DNA of 64,000 nt from Pseudomonas fluorescens (GCF_902497745.1 NZ_CABVHJ010000008.1:140929-204928); one strand, 5' to 3'. Shown: positions 17,323-26,334, numbered from the stretch's first letter. Notes: generated by a model from the letters alone, not told the origin. Made by a program: numbers and translations.

Positions 17323-18781
17323 ATTCCCCTCCCGATGCCACTTTGAAGTTGAGACTGACGCGGGTTCCCTCCTGCTCTTTGCTGGTCAAGACGACCGAGC
17401 CCTGAAAACGCTCCATGATTCTTTTGACCAACGCCAGGCCAACCCCGAGGCCGCCCTGCTTGGTGGTAAAAAACGGTTTGAACACCAACAGTTGCTGCTG
17501 CGCGCTCATGCCCTTACCGGTGTCGCTCACGGTCAGACGCACGCTGTCGGGCTGCGGCGATTCGAATTCGACGCTGAGCACACCACCCTTGGGCATGGCT
17601 TCCAGAGCGTTGGCAAACAGGCTATTGAGTATTTGCGTGAGCAACACCTTTTGACTGACGACCGGCGCGCAGTTTTGCGGACTGAATCGCACTTCGACGT
17701 TGCAGCGTTTGATCAATGCTTCGAAGGCGCCAACGGTGTCTTCGACCGCCATGACCAGATCCACCGCCTCGCCGTCGTCATTCATCGGCCGCAGCGACAC
17801 GAGCAATTCGCGCACCCAGCGCGACATGCGATCGACCTGGCTGATGATGTCGCCGATGTTGCGCTGCGCACCGGGGCTGGCGATTTCCTGGGCGAGTTCG
17901 GCGCTGGAACGAATGGTCGCCAGCGGATTGCGCAGGCTGTGCGCCACCGCCGAGGACATCTCGCCGAGGGCGACGAAGGTTTCGTTGCTGATCAACTGTT
18001 GCTGCTGGCTCTGCAGCAGTTTCGCCGCACGGCGGACGATCCAGAACAAGGCTAGAAAGATCGCCGCACCGCCGAAGCAAGTCGCCGCCCAGATCGAGGC
18101 GAACCCACGGTCGATGCGATCGACCAGATCCGCCGGCTCCTTGTAGACCTCAACCATGGCGACGACTTTGCTTTTGTCAGCGTTGAACATTGGGATGTAG
18201 TTCTCGATGAACAGGTATTTCGGTTCGCGCAACATTTGCTGCTCGGGTTTCTCATCGTCGATCTTGTGATAGCTGGAAGACACCGGCACTTTCATCTCGA
18301 ATGATTCGTCGAGTTCGTCGTCATCCTTGATGTGCACGCCGATAAGCTCAGCGTTGGTTGACCAGATCACCGTGCGATCCAGCGCATAAACGGTCGCGAG
18401 CAAAATGTCCGGCAAGTGTTCGACGTGATCGAGAAACTCGGTGCGTGCCGAAGCCTGTAACGCCGGGTCAACATCGGGATAGTGGTTGTCCTGGCGCGGG
18501 TCGAGCATTTCGCCCATCGTCCGGTTCGGATTGATTTTGGCGTGACGCATTTCCGCCGCGCCAATGGCCTCAACGAATTGCGCGGTCAGCAGCGCATCGC
18601 GCTCGACACTTTCGGTGACCACGAAGCGTGTGGAGATATAACCCAGCCCCAACGCCACGGCGGCGATGAAGAAAAAACTCGCGAGCGAGAACCAGCGCAG
18701 CAGATTGAACTGCTCGCGCCAGCCCTTGCATGCGACCGATGGGTTCGGTGCAGAGGTTTTTTGTGCTTCCAGTCGCTGCAT
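17291..18781 (-). CDS. Sensor histidine kinase, MnxS-like (copy 1)
   Basis: A 496-residue inner-membrane kinase. Membrane helices lie at about 29-52 and 228-250 and flank a periplasmic sensor of about 175 residues. Next comes the dimerisation helix with phosphoacceptor H281 (SSAVAHSLRNPLATIRSSAEL, split here as AVAHSLRNPLA), the N box LNSLFANALEAM, G1 DTGKGMS and G2 GGLGVGLALVKRI. It is highly similar along its length to the kinase at 22950-24398, including TMGEMLDPRQD and VEVYKEPADL in the sensor part. It is followed by the sigma-54 regulator with a 32 bp overlap and lies 94 bp after the SCO-cytochrome gene. By context it corresponds to one of MnxS1/MnxS2. The signal sensed is unknown; Mn, copper or redox state are guesses. 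Confidence 0.82.
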   Translation of the reverse strand: MQRLEAQKTSAPNPSVACKGWREQFNLLRWFSLASFFFIAAVALGLGYISTRFVVTESVERDALLTAQFVEAIGAAEMRHAKINPNRTMGEMLDPRQDNHYPDVDPALQASARTEFLDHVEHLPDILLATVYALDRTVIWSTNAELIGVHIKDDDELDESFEMKVPVSSSYHKIDDEKPEQQMLREPKYLFIENYIPMFNADKSKVVAMVEVYKEPADLVDRIDRGFASIWAATCFGGAAIFLALFWIVRRAAKLLQSQQQQLISNETFVALGEMSSAVAHSLRNPLATIRSSAELAQEIASPGAQRNIGDIISQVDRMSRWVRELLVSLRPMNDDGEAVDLVMAVEDTVGAFEALIKRCNVEVRFSPQNCAPVVSQKVLLTQILNSLFANALEAMPKGGVLSVEFESPQPDSVRLTVSDTGKGMSAQQQLLVFKPFFTTKQGGLGVGLALVKRIMERFQGSVVLTSKEQEGTRVSLNFKVASGGEYGTQHSAGRG

Positions 18782-18875
18782 GGGAATGGCCCTGGAGTTT
18801 TATATCGCGCTGCTTACAGCCATCAGTGTAGGTGGCTCTGACCGCGACACACGGTTCAATGATGCTATTTCGCCG

Positions 18876-19979
18876 CTACCGCATCTGACTCACCGTCGCG
18901 GCTGGATCGCCCGGTTTTACTGGCGTCAATGCACCGTCGGCCATTACATTGGCGGACGGTTGCTGACGCTCGGTTTCATCGCTGAGAAAGTCGATGATCG
19001 ACTGCGCGGATTGCTCGTCGAGGCGCAGATTGGGCATCGGGATTCGCTCGAATTGTTCGTAGAGTTGCAGGGCAATCGGGTCTTTTTCCGCGAGCAGGCG
19101 ATCCGGTTCGCGGATCCAGCGATTCAGCCACTTGGGATCGCGGTGGCGGGTTACGCCAATCAAGTCCGGGCCAATGCTGCGCATGCCAATGCCCTGCCCA
19201 TCCATTGGGCCGAGGCTGTGACACGAGGCGCAGCGGGTGCGGAACAGTTCTTCGCCATTGCTCGGCGGGCGAATGTCCGGGGCATTGGCGTAGCTTTCTT
19301 CGATGCTCGGCTGCTTCCAGTTCTGCAAGGTGTTGGCCAGTTGATCGGCGAGGATCCACGGGTTCTCGAACGGCGAGGCCTTCATCCAGCGCCCGGTGGT
19401 CTGGTTGCCGACGATGAGGCTGAGGTTGTGATCCTTGTTGCGGCCGTTGTCGACGCCGTCGATAAACAGCCCGAGCTTCTTGCGCAGGTCGGTGACGTCT
19501 TCGAATTCGCCGGTGAGAAACTTCCAGCCGGGGCCGACCTTGAAACGTTGCGCGTAAGCCTTGAGCACTTCGGGGGTGTCGCTGATCGGGTCGATGCTGA
19601 TCGAGTAGAAAAAGATGTCCTGCCCGACCCGCTCGCCGAGCAGTTTCTGCACTTGGCGCAGGCGTGCGGTTTCCAGTGGGCAGGAATCGCTGCAGGACGT
19701 GAAGATGAAGTTGATCACCACCACTTTGTTCTTGATCAGGTCATCGAAGAAATGCACCTGCCGACCGTCCTGATCGGTCAGCAAAGTATTGGGGAAATAG
19801 TCGCCACCCCACGGGGTGGCGGATTCGCTCGCCGCTGACGGCTCGCCGACACTGGCCTGGTGCGCCAGCAGCACGCGGCTGCCGAGCACACAGGCCACCA
19901 GCAGCAGCACCAGGTGCATGCCCAGCGCCCGGGAGCGCGGGGTATGCACAGGTTGGCTGTCACCGTGGCGGCGGTTCAT
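18876..19979 (-). CDS. SCO1/SenC copper chaperone fused to cytochrome c
   Basis: A 367-residue membrane-anchored periplasmic protein. An N-terminal helix (residues 20-38) is followed by a SCO1/SenC thioredoxin-fold domain at about 60-210 with the copper-binding pair C96 and C100 (FTSCSDSCP) and H184 as the third ligand. A monohaem cytochrome c domain follows, with C250, C253 and H254 (CASCH) and a candidate axial Met in RIPMPNL. SCO proteins deliver copper or reduce thiols for copper enzymes, and the haem part could pass electrons. The ATG overlaps the stop of the multicopper oxidase gene (ATGA), which points to metallation or electron exit for that oxidase. Confidence 0.85.
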   Translation of the reverse strand: MNRRHGDSQPVHTPRSRALGMHLVLLLVACVLGSRVLLAHQASVGEPSAASESATPWGGDYFPNTLLTDQDGRQVHFFDDLIKNKVVVINFIFTSCSDSCPLETARLRQVQKLLGERVGQDIFFYSISIDPISDTPEVLKAYAQRFKVGPGWKFLTGEFEDVTDLRKKLGLFIDGVDNGRNKDHNLSLIVGNQTTGRWMKASPFENPWILADQLANTLQNWKQPSIEESYANAPDIRPPSNGEELFRTRCASCHSLGPMDGQGIGMRSIGPDLIGVTRHRDPKWLNRWIREPDRLLAEKDPIALQLYEQFERIPMPNLRLDEQSAQSIIDFLSDETERQQPSANVMADGALTPVKPGDPAATVSQMR

Positions 19980-22783
19980 GGCTTGACCACCACTTGTGGG
20001 CCCATACCGTCGCCGTTGCGGAAAGTTGGCAGCGCGGCGGAGTTGACGTAGCGCACACCGTCCCAGCTCGGCAGTGGGGTTGGCATCAGTTGCAATTGCC
20101 CGGGTTTCTCAAGGTCCCAACGCAGCAGCATCGAGTTGTCTTCATGCTGGGTGTTGTGACAGTGCTCCATGTACGTCCCGGCAAACTCGCGGAAGTTGAT
20201 CGCCATTTCGACGCTGTCCAGACCGTCCTTTTCCGAGCCGATGCGATAGACGTCCTTGCGTGCCCATTTTTCCCACTCTGGCGGGGCCTTGCCGCCGCGA
20301 CTGAGGATGATCCCCTCCTCGAAGTGCACATGCACCGGATGGCTCCAGCCCGTGCCGCCGGCCTTGATGTTCCACACTTCGAGGGTGCCGAACCCGGTGA
20401 CACCGGCATCGGTCGGGCCGCTGGACAGCTGAGTCGAAGCGTTCAGGCGACGCGGGTCCATGTGGAAACCGAAGCCGCCATCGGTCTTGACTGTCCACGG
20501 CGCCTCATCGGTGCCGTCAGAGCGGCCGAAGGTGAAGGTGCGGTGACGGGCCTTGGTCAGTAGCACTTTGTCGGCGGCGTTGTCGCGGTGGATCTTCAGC
20601 GGGATCATCACCAGCCCTTCAGCCTTGCCCGGTTTGGCCGGTTCGTAGGCTGCCGGGTTCATCGCCAGATCCTGACCGGTGTAAGCCTTGACGTTAAGCT
20701 GCAAGACCTTGCCTACCGCCGGGTCACCTCTGTCCCATTGCGGGCCTTTGCTGGTCTGCTTGATCACCGCCAGGTATCTCTCCGACAGGATGTCGCCCAA
20801 CGGGATGACGTCTTTGGGTCCCTTGCCGTCGTCGTGAGCCTGCAGGTTGACGAAGAACAGCTTATCGCCTGGCTTGATGCCGTTTTTCGAAAAGTTGACG
20901 ATGATGTCGAAGCGCTCGGCGATGCCCTGAGTCGGCAGGATCGCGTTGTGGTTCTGTTTGTCGCCATCGGCATCGAGATCCATGCTGCCGTCAAACGGTA
21001 CGCTGTGTTCCATGATGTTGCCGTCGTTGGCAATCATGTGAAACGGCACGCGACTGTACGACACGCCGGAGTTTTTCGGCCCCTGGAACTCGCCGCTGGT
21101 GCCTTTGATTTCCCGCACCAGCGCCAGTTTGAAGTAGCGCGACACCGAGCCGTTGAGAATGCGGAAGCGATAGCTGCGTGCGCGCACGTCGAGGGTCGGT
21201 TTCCACTGCCAGTTGACCAGTAATTGGTCACCGAGGAAGCCGTCGGTGTTGAACGGGTTGAACCACAACTGCCCTTCCTGATCCCACGCCTTGTCGGCAA
21301 ACACCAGGTTGACGTCGTAGTCACGGTTGCCCCATGGCAAGGCACTGCCGCTGGGCAGACGCAGGTTAACGCCGTCGTCCACCGACTCGTTGCCGCGATC
21401 CAGCGCGCTGTAGTAGTTCATCATCGCCGCGTTGCCCTTGTAGACGTTCTGCGCGGTGAAATCGAGCATGTGATCGTGGAACCAGTGGGTGCTCATGGTC
21501 TCGCGCCAGTCGCCACGGATTTTGATGGTGCCGTGGTCGCAGGTTTTCTTCGCGGGGGCCAGGTCGTTGACCCACAAGGTTTCACCCGCTGCGCAAGGGA
21601 ACGCCGCACGCGGGTCTTCAGCCTTGGTGTTGATGCTGTCGTAACCGGCGAGCTGGATCGGCCAGCGATAGTCGTAGAACTGCCCCGGAAAGAAGAACGC
21701 GTTGGCATAGCCATCGCTTTCCGCCGGCGCGTGACCGTTGTGCTCGTGGGTACTGATGGTGTGGAGACCGAAGCCTCGATTGGCCGACGGGTCGATCGGC
21801 AAGCCGTTGTAGTGGCGCATCATCACCGGTTGGCCGTAGCGCACCATCAACAGTTTCGGCGGCAACGTACCGTCGAAGGTCCACACCGAGTTGTGGTTTT
21901 GCGCCGGCATTGCCGGGTGGAAACGCGGATCAACCCCCTTGGCGGTGCCATCGGTCAGCGGCACGCCAGCGACGTTGTGATACAAGCCGCCGGGGCCGAA
22001 TTCGCCCACTGCGTAATGGTGCATTTGCACACTGTCACGCAGGCCACCATTGAGGCGCGCGCCGGTCTGTACGGTTTTGTAAGCGACTTGCGGGTAGAAC
22101 TCGTTCCAGCGCTGGTGCGCCCAGCCTTTTCCGGGTGGCCGACCTTCGGCGGACGAGCCGATGTGCCGGTTGAGGTACACCTCGATCTGCGCCTGCCACG
22201 GGTTGCGGTCGACGACATTGGCGAACTGGCTGGGGAATGGCGTCAGCCCCGGTTGGCGCAGGAACGCATCGAGGGCGGTGCCGGGTGGCGCGCTGCGGGC
22301 GATGTTGTTCGGGTCCTGAGCCGGTGCCGGGCCAATCGCGGCGGGCGGAAACGGCAACGGCGCGGCCGGGGTGGTCGGGTCGAGCTTTTCCGGGCCGAAC
22401 TCTTCGAACAGGGTCAACTGCTGAGTGAACGGTTGCGCACCATAGAGCGGGCTAGGCTTGCCGTTGGTGGGGTAGTTGAAACTGGTTTGCACGGACGGTG
22501 GCAAGACGTTTTCGATGCGAGTCTCGGCGCGGTCGCCTTTGACCCCGTCCGGCAAATCGAATGAGTCTTCGTTGGCCTCAGGCATGGTCAAGATCGCGTT
22601 GAGCGCGCCGGCGCGGTCGGCCGGTTCGTCGTAGTACGCCGACGGGTCGGAGGTTTCTGGCTGTCGCTCGTCATCGATGGGGCTGGCGCGGACGCCGGCC
22701 ATGCTGCCGAGGGTCAACATCAGAAAGACGCTCAGAGGCGTCAGCAGGAAAGTGTTGCTTGGGTCACGCGTTGCTCTGTCCAT
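19976..22783 (-). CDS. mcoA: Multicopper oxidase, McoA-like (putative Mn(II) oxidase)
   Basis: A 935-residue exported oxidase. All four copper-ligand regions are visible: HEHNGH near residue 348, HWFHDHM near 434, HPVHVHFEEG near 816 and HCHNTQHEDNSM near 874, the last with the type 1 Cys, two His and an axial Met. The N-terminus has a signal sequence (LLTPLSVFLMLTLGSMAGVRA). The ATG at 22783 is preceded by TGAGGCGG and is compatible with a sigma-54 promoter whose -12 box lies at 22822-22825; a frame extended to a TTG at 22825 starts inside that promoter and cannot be translated from it. ATG 22798 is the other option. It lies between two MnxS-like kinases, with SCO-cytochrome downstream. P. 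putida GB-1 uses the multicopper oxidases McoA and MnxG to oxidise Mn(II); assignment to McoA is by size, context and motifs only. Confidence 0.72.
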   Translation of the reverse strand: MDRATRDPSNTFLLTPLSVFLMLTLGSMAGVRASPIDDERQPETSDPSAYYDEPADRAGALNAILTMPEANEDSFDLPDGVKGDRAETRIENVLPPSVQTSFNYPTNGKPSPLYGAQPFTQQLTLFEEFGPEKLDPTTPAAPLPFPPAAIGPAPAQDPNNIARSAPPGTALDAFLRQPGLTPFPSQFANVVDRNPWQAQIEVYLNRHIGSSAEGRPPGKGWAHQRWNEFYPQVAYKTVQTGARLNGGLRDSVQMHHYAVGEFGPGGLYHNVAGVPLTDGTAKGVDPRFHPAMPAQNHNSVWTFDGTLPPKLLMVRYGQPVMMRHYNGLPIDPSANRGFGLHTISTHEHNGHAPAESDGYANAFFFPGQFYDYRWPIQLAGYDSINTKAEDPRAAFPCAAGETLWVNDLAPAKKTCDHGTIKIRGDWRETMSTHWFHDHMLDFTAQNVYKGNAAMMNYYSALDRGNESVDDGVNLRLPSGSALPWGNRDYDVNLVFADKAWDQEGQLWFNPFNTDGFLGDQLLVNWQWKPTLDVRARSYRFRILNGSVSRYFKLALVREIKGTSGEFQGPKNSGVSYSRVPFHMIANDGNIMEHSVPFDGSMDLDADGDKQNHNAILPTQGIAERFDIIVNFSKNGIKPGDKLFFVNLQAHDDGKGPKDVIPLGDILSERYLAVIKQTSKGPQWDRGDPAVGKVLQLNVKAYTGQDLAMNPAAYEPAKPGKAEGLVMIPLKIHRDNAADKVLLTKARHRTFTFGRSDGTDEAPWTVKTDGGFGFHMDPRRLNASTQLSSGPTDAGVTGFGTLEVWNIKAGGTGWSHPVHVHFEEGIILSRGGKAPPEWEKWARKDVYRIGSEKDGLDSVEMAINFREFAGTYMEHCHNTQHEDNSMLLRWDLEKPGQLQLMPTPLPSWDGVRYVNSAALPTFRNGDGMGPQVVVKP

Positions 22784-22821
22784 CACCAGCCGCCTCATCA
22801 AGGAAGGGGTGATGGTGTTTT

Positions 22822-22836
22822 GCAACTAGTGAGCCA
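22822..22836 (-). promoter_or_regulatory. Sigma-54 promoter for the McoA-like operon
   Basis: On the minus strand the sequence reads TGGCTC-ACTAG-TTGC followed by A, with the required GG-N10-GC spacing and a perfect -12 box. Transcription would begin near 22811, leaving a leader of about 28 bases before the ATG at 22783. Confidence 0.7.
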
Positions 22837-22880
22837 AGAAATTATTTCCAGTTGTTACAGGGAGTTGAGGATGCTGTGGG

Positions 22881-22928
22881 TTTCCCCACTCCCCGGTGAC
22901 CGGGGCTTGACACCCACTGATGGGGGAA
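22881..22928. promoter_or_regulatory. Candidate activator sites (CCCC-N6-GGGG family)
   Basis: ACCC-ACTGAT-GGGG followed by GAA at 22912-22928 fits the dyad seen before the other sigma-54 promoters with one mismatch; its centre is 82 bp upstream of the -24 box. TTTCCCC at 22881 and a perfect CCCCGG-TGA-CCGGGG palindrome (22891-22905) lie between. The binding protein is inferred to be the response regulator encoded at 15880. Confidence 0.5.
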
Positions 22929-22949
22929 GTTCAGAGAAATTTTGCCGAT

Positions 22950-24398
22950 TTACGGCACTAGCTGAAACGCCAGACGAACGGTGGTGCCCTCGCCTTCGCG
23001 GCTGTCGAGAGTCACGCCGCCACCGAAGCGCTCCATGATGCGCTTGACCAGCACCAGACCGACCCCGAGACCGCCAGACTTGGTGGTGAAAAACGGCCGG
23101 AACGCCATGGTCCGTTGCTCTTCGTTCATGCCTTTACCGGTGTCGCTGAGCACCACGCACACGCCACGGTCTTCGCTCGGTTCCAGGCTGACGGTCAGCG
23201 TGCCGCCCTTGTCCATCGCCTCCAGCGCATTGGCCAGCAGGCTGTTGAGGATCTGTGTCAGTTGCACCGGCTGGCTGAGCACCATCGGTGTGTGCTGCGG
23301 ATGAAACACCACCTGCACGCCAGCTCTGGCGATCTGCTGTTCGAAGGCGACGAGGCTTTCGTGCAGCGCGGCCACCAGATTCACCGGTTCCGGGTCATCG
23401 TTGAGCGGGCGCAGCGATTGCAGCAGCTCGCGCACCCATTTCGACATGCGGTCGACCTGACCGATGATGTCGTTGATGTTCTTTTCTGCCGGGCCGGCAT
23501 CGAACTCCAGCGCCAGTTCAGCGCTGGAACGAATGGTCGCCAACGGATTGCGCAAACTGTGCGCCACGGCGGAAGACATCTCGCCCAAGGCGACAAAGGT
23601 TTCGTTGGCGATCAGTTGTTTTTGCTGGGCGGCGAGCAGAATCGCCGCGCGCCGTACGATCCAGTACAGGCCCAGATAAATCAGCCCGCCGCCGAGCGCG
23701 GTGGCCAGCCAGATCAGAACCAATCCGCGCTCCATGCGCGCGATCAGATCCTTGGGCTCCTTGTAGATCTCGACCATCGCCGTGACGTTCTTGCCCTCGG
23801 CGTCGAACAGCGGAATATAGTTCTCGATGAAGATGTAGTCCGGCGGCGTGATGAACTTCTGTTCTTCACGGGCCTTGTCGACGTCGTGATAACTGGCGGA
23901 CACCGGGATTTTTTCGTTGAAGGCGCGATCGAGGTCTTCATCGGCATGAATGTTGGTGCCAATGAGCGCGGGATTGGTTGACCAGATCACCTGGCGGTCC
24001 GGCGCGTAGATGTTGGCGAGAATCACGTCTGGCAGGTGTTCGATGTGATCGAGAAACTCGCCCCGAGCATCGGCCCGGGCTTGCGGACTGACGTCGGGAA
24101 AGTGCGTGTCCTGACGTGGGTCGAGCAATTCGCCCATCGTGCGGATATTGGGAATGGAAACGTGACGCACCTCGGCCGAGGCGATGGCCTGTATGAACTG
24201 CGCGGTGAGCAAGGCATCGCGCTGCACGCTTTCATCGATCACGAACCGCGTCGACACCGCGCCAAGCGCGATGGCCACGGTACCAATCACCGCCATGCTG
24301 ATCAGCGAAAACCAGCGCAGCAGGTTGAACGACTGCTTGCGCGAGCCCAAGCGCAGATTGCCCTCCTCGACCGGAAGCGATTTCGACTGCATGTTCAT
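22950..24398 (-). CDS. Sensor histidine kinase, MnxS-like (copy 2)
   Basis: A 482-residue kinase with the same plan as the one at 17291: helices at about 29-51 and 226-248, a periplasmic sensor with TMGELLDPRQD and VEIYKEPKDL, phosphoacceptor H280 in AVAHSLRNPLA, N box LNSLLANALEAM, G1 DTGKGMN and G2 GGLGVGLVLVKRI. GGGAAG lies 9 bp before the ATG at 24398; Met at 24392 and an upstream frame to 24440 are less well supported. It is the first gene of the minus-strand unit, with the oxidase starting about 170 bp downstream behind its own sigma-54 promoter. Two near-matches to the CCCC-N6-GGGG dyad lie upstream at 24436-24449 and 24453-24466, but no -24/-12 pair is seen, so it may be made at a basal level. 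Confidence 0.82.
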   Translation of the reverse strand: MNMQSKSLPVEEGNLRLGSRKQSFNLLRWFSLISMAVIGTVAIALGAVSTRFVIDESVQRDALLTAQFIQAIASAEVRHVSIPNIRTMGELLDPRQDTHFPDVSPQARADARGEFLDHIEHLPDVILANIYAPDRQVIWSTNPALIGTNIHADEDLDRAFNEKIPVSASYHDVDKAREEQKFITPPDYIFIENYIPLFDAEGKNVTAMVEIYKEPKDLIARMERGLVLIWLATALGGGLIYLGLYWIVRRAAILLAAQQKQLIANETFVALGEMSSAVAHSLRNPLATIRSSAELALEFDAGPAEKNINDIIGQVDRMSKWVRELLQSLRPLNDDPEPVNLVAALHESLVAFEQQIARAGVQVVFHPQHTPMVLSQPVQLTQILNSLLANALEAMDKGGTLTVSLEPSEDRGVCVVLSDTGKGMNEEQRTMAFRPFFTTKSGGLGVGLVLVKRIMERFGGGVTLDSREGEGTTVRLAFQLVP

Positions 24399-24502
24399 GG
24401 CGGCGACTTCCCGATACATCCCTATAGGGTTATAGCCCACGGGTGGGGGTTTGCCCGGTTGCGGGGATATCGACCCGATCTACACCTCCCAAACCACCAC
24501 AA

Positions 24503-24605
24503 ATCCCTGTAGGAGCTGTCGAGTGAAACGAGGCTGCGATCTTTTGATCCTGTCTTATTAAATCAAGATCAAAAGATCGCAGCCTGCGGCAGCTCCTACA
24601 GGGAT
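24503..24605. repeat. Inverted repeat of the second REP class
   Basis: Arms reading CCCTGTAGGAGCTG and CAGCTCCTACAGGG enclose further complementary sequence (GGCTGCGATCTTTTGATC and its complement). This is the GTAGGAGCTGCC class of Pseudomonas repeats, also present at 60278. Confidence 0.85.
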
Positions 24606-24641
24606 CTCGGTCACCTACATATTTTGTTTTCACCGAAGAAA

Positions 24642-24733
24642 CTTGTGGGAGCGAGCTTGCTCGCGAAGGCGGCAGGTCAGTCGACATTTTCGTCACAGAA
24701 AGTCCGCTTTCGCGAGCAGGCTCGCTCCAACAG
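24642..24733. repeat. REP doublet (inverted pair)
   Basis: Two inverted copies of the GTGGGAGCGAGC REP element, the second with one change (CTCCAACA). Together with the preceding repeat they fill the gap between the divergent kinase and curlin operons; the remaining 220 bp hold promoter elements. Confidence 0.88.
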
Positions 24734-24772
24734 GTTCTTCATCTGACAGACGTTCAATGTCATCCCCACCGT

Positions 24773-24786
24773 CCCCAATCCTGGGG
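24773..24786. promoter_or_regulatory. Candidate activator site (CCCC-AATCCT-GGGG)
   Basis: A perfect CCCC-N6-GGGG dyad, flanked by GT and AA, the same form as the sites before mnxG and the secretion operon. Its centre is about 97 bp upstream of the weak -24 box at 24877, on the side of the curlin operon. Confidence 0.5.
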
Positions 24787-24876
24787 AATGACGCCCTTTC
24801 CCCGCTGGCCAAAAAACCCAACTTCACACCTGCAAACCCCTCTATCCCGGCCCTCTCACGCCCATCCATCGCACCT

Positions 24877-24891
24877 TGGCATGGAAGGTGT
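24877..24891 (+). promoter_or_regulatory. Possible sigma-54 promoter for the curlin operon
   Basis: TGGCAT-GGAAG-GTGT has a good -24 box but a poor -12 box (GT where GC is required). The distance to the ATG at 24953 and the dyad upstream are as expected, so it is listed as a candidate only. Confidence 0.35.
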
Positions 24892-24952
24892 ACAGGCCCT
24901 GTGCAACTGACCCATCCCCAAGGGGCAGGTACTTTGATAGAGGGATTAACTC

Positions 24953-26299
24953 ATGCACCCTTTACTGTCCAAAACCGCGACCATCCTGGTCGTGAGCGCC
25001 TTGGCCCAGGGCATTGCCCAGGCCGCTTTGTTTGCTGTTGATCCGGGTCCGTACACACCGGCCAACGGTGGTTTCGCCAGTTGGTATCAGGACTCCCACG
25101 GTCGCACCCTGGATCTGTGCCTGTCCAAAGCGCTCAGCTCCCGAGTACCCAGCGCCCCCGGCGCGCCGTCGTACATGTGCTCGCTGCTGCCGACCCCCGG
25201 CGTGTTCGATGACGCTCAGCCGATTGTCTTCCCGACAAACTTTCCCGATGAAGCGTTCTGGTTCACCGGAGAAACGGCCCTCGTCGACGCCGCACGGGGG
25301 ATTGATCTGGGCTACGTCAGCGCCATCGAAGCCGCATTCGCCGCTGAAGAACCGGTTGAAGGCGATCAAGTCAGCTTCGCCCGAATCCGTATTCGCGTCG
25401 ATGTACCGACCGCCGGCACCTACGTCATCACCCACCCGTATGGTGTCGATGTGTTCAACATCGACACCCCCGGGCGGCGCGCGATCAACATGACCCGCGA
25501 CATCGGTATCGGCACGCCGAAAACCTATGACGGCGCACTCAAGGGTGACATCGGGCCGTTCCTGCGCAGCGTCAACGGCCCGTACACCGAGACCAACCCG
25601 CTGACCGGTGCCGCCGAACAATTCGTCGGCGACCCGAACCTCAACGAGGCAGTCACCGGCAGCCCGTTCAACACCAACTACGTGCGCATAGAAGGCCCTA
25701 ACGGCCTCGATCTGCGGACGAACGTGTTCGCCGTCTCCGGCAAGTTGTCGACGGTGGTCCGGCCAACGCCAATGATCACCCAGCGCAGCACTTACTCACG
25801 CAAGGCCGGCGACAGCGCACCGGTGGCGCAGCAAGACGTGTTCGTCCTTGCCCCGCCAGCTCCGGGTACGGCGGCCGTCACCAGCAGCACCCCGGTGCTG
25901 AACATGACCGAAGCCAACAGCACCGGCAGCTGGTACGCGCAGTCCTCGGTAAACCCGACCTTGCCAACCACCTTGCAGGTGACCGCCGACAACCACCTGG
26001 CCATCGCCAGCAGCACGCCGACCACCCTGCCCATGATCCTCACCGATCTGGTGGTGATCCAGAGCGCGCAATACAGCCTGAACTCCGGACAACTCACCGT
26101 GGTCGCCTCGACCAGTGACGAAACCTCGCCGCCGGTACTCACCGCCACCTCCGGCAGCGGCGCCGCCATTGGTGCGCTGGGCGGCGACGGCGCGGTGAAA
26201 ACCCTGGCCACCGGGATCTCGCCGATCCCACCGGCCAAGGTTCGGGTGACGTCGTCCAACGGCGGCAGCGATACCGAAGAAGTGGTCATCGTGCAATGA
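24953..26299 (+). CDS. Large secreted protein of unknown function, curlin-operon paralog 1
   Basis: A 448-residue exported protein (signal peptide to about residue 25, ending near AQAAL). Residues 28-260 form a block shared almost motif by motif with the next gene: DPGPYT, WYQD, DDAQP, FPDEAFWFTGET, SFARIRIRVDVP, ITHPYGVD, GRRAIN-TRDIGIG, GPFLRSVNGPYTE and GDPNLNEAVTGSPFNTN. Two Cys (LCLSKA and MCSLLP) are conserved in both. The rest is Thr/Ser/Pro-rich beta-like sequence, ending in VTSSNGGSDTEEVVIV. No known domain is recognised. It starts the operon that leads into the curlins, with AGAGGG before the ATG. A role on the cell surface or in the curli fibre is inferred from linkage alone. Confidence 0.8.
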   Translation: MHPLLSKTATILVVSALAQGIAQAALFAVDPGPYTPANGGFASWYQDSHGRTLDLCLSKALSSRVPSAPGAPSYMCSLLPTPGVFDDAQPIVFPTNFPDEAFWFTGETALVDAARGIDLGYVSAIEAAFAAEEPVEGDQVSFARIRIRVDVPTAGTYVITHPYGVDVFNIDTPGRRAINMTRDIGIGTPKTYDGALKGDIGPFLRSVNGPYTETNPLTGAAEQFVGDPNLNEAVTGSPFNTNYVRIEGPNGLDLRTNVFAVSGKLSTVVRPTPMITQRSTYSRKAGDSAPVAQQDVFVLAPPAPGTAAVTSSTPVLNMTEANSTGSWYAQSSVNPTLPTTLQVTADNHLAIASSTPTTLPMILTDLVVIQSAQYSLNSGQLTVVASTSDETSPPVLTATSGSGAAIGALGGDGAVKTLATGISPIPPAKVRVTSSNGGSDTEEVVIVQ

Positions 26300-26334
26300 A
26301 CGCTCACATGCCCAGATCCGCATCAGGAGGCATC

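Noticed and set aside
19976..22783. Naming the multicopper oxidase CumA or CopA
   Set aside because: It is about twice the length expected for CumA/CopA (around 450-600 residues) and lacks the Met-rich CopA repeats.
24922..24936. GGGCAG-GTACT-TTGA as a sigma-54 promoter of the curlin operon
   Set aside because: It would place the transcription start on the ribosome site of the gene at 24953; the element at 24877 has a better distance.
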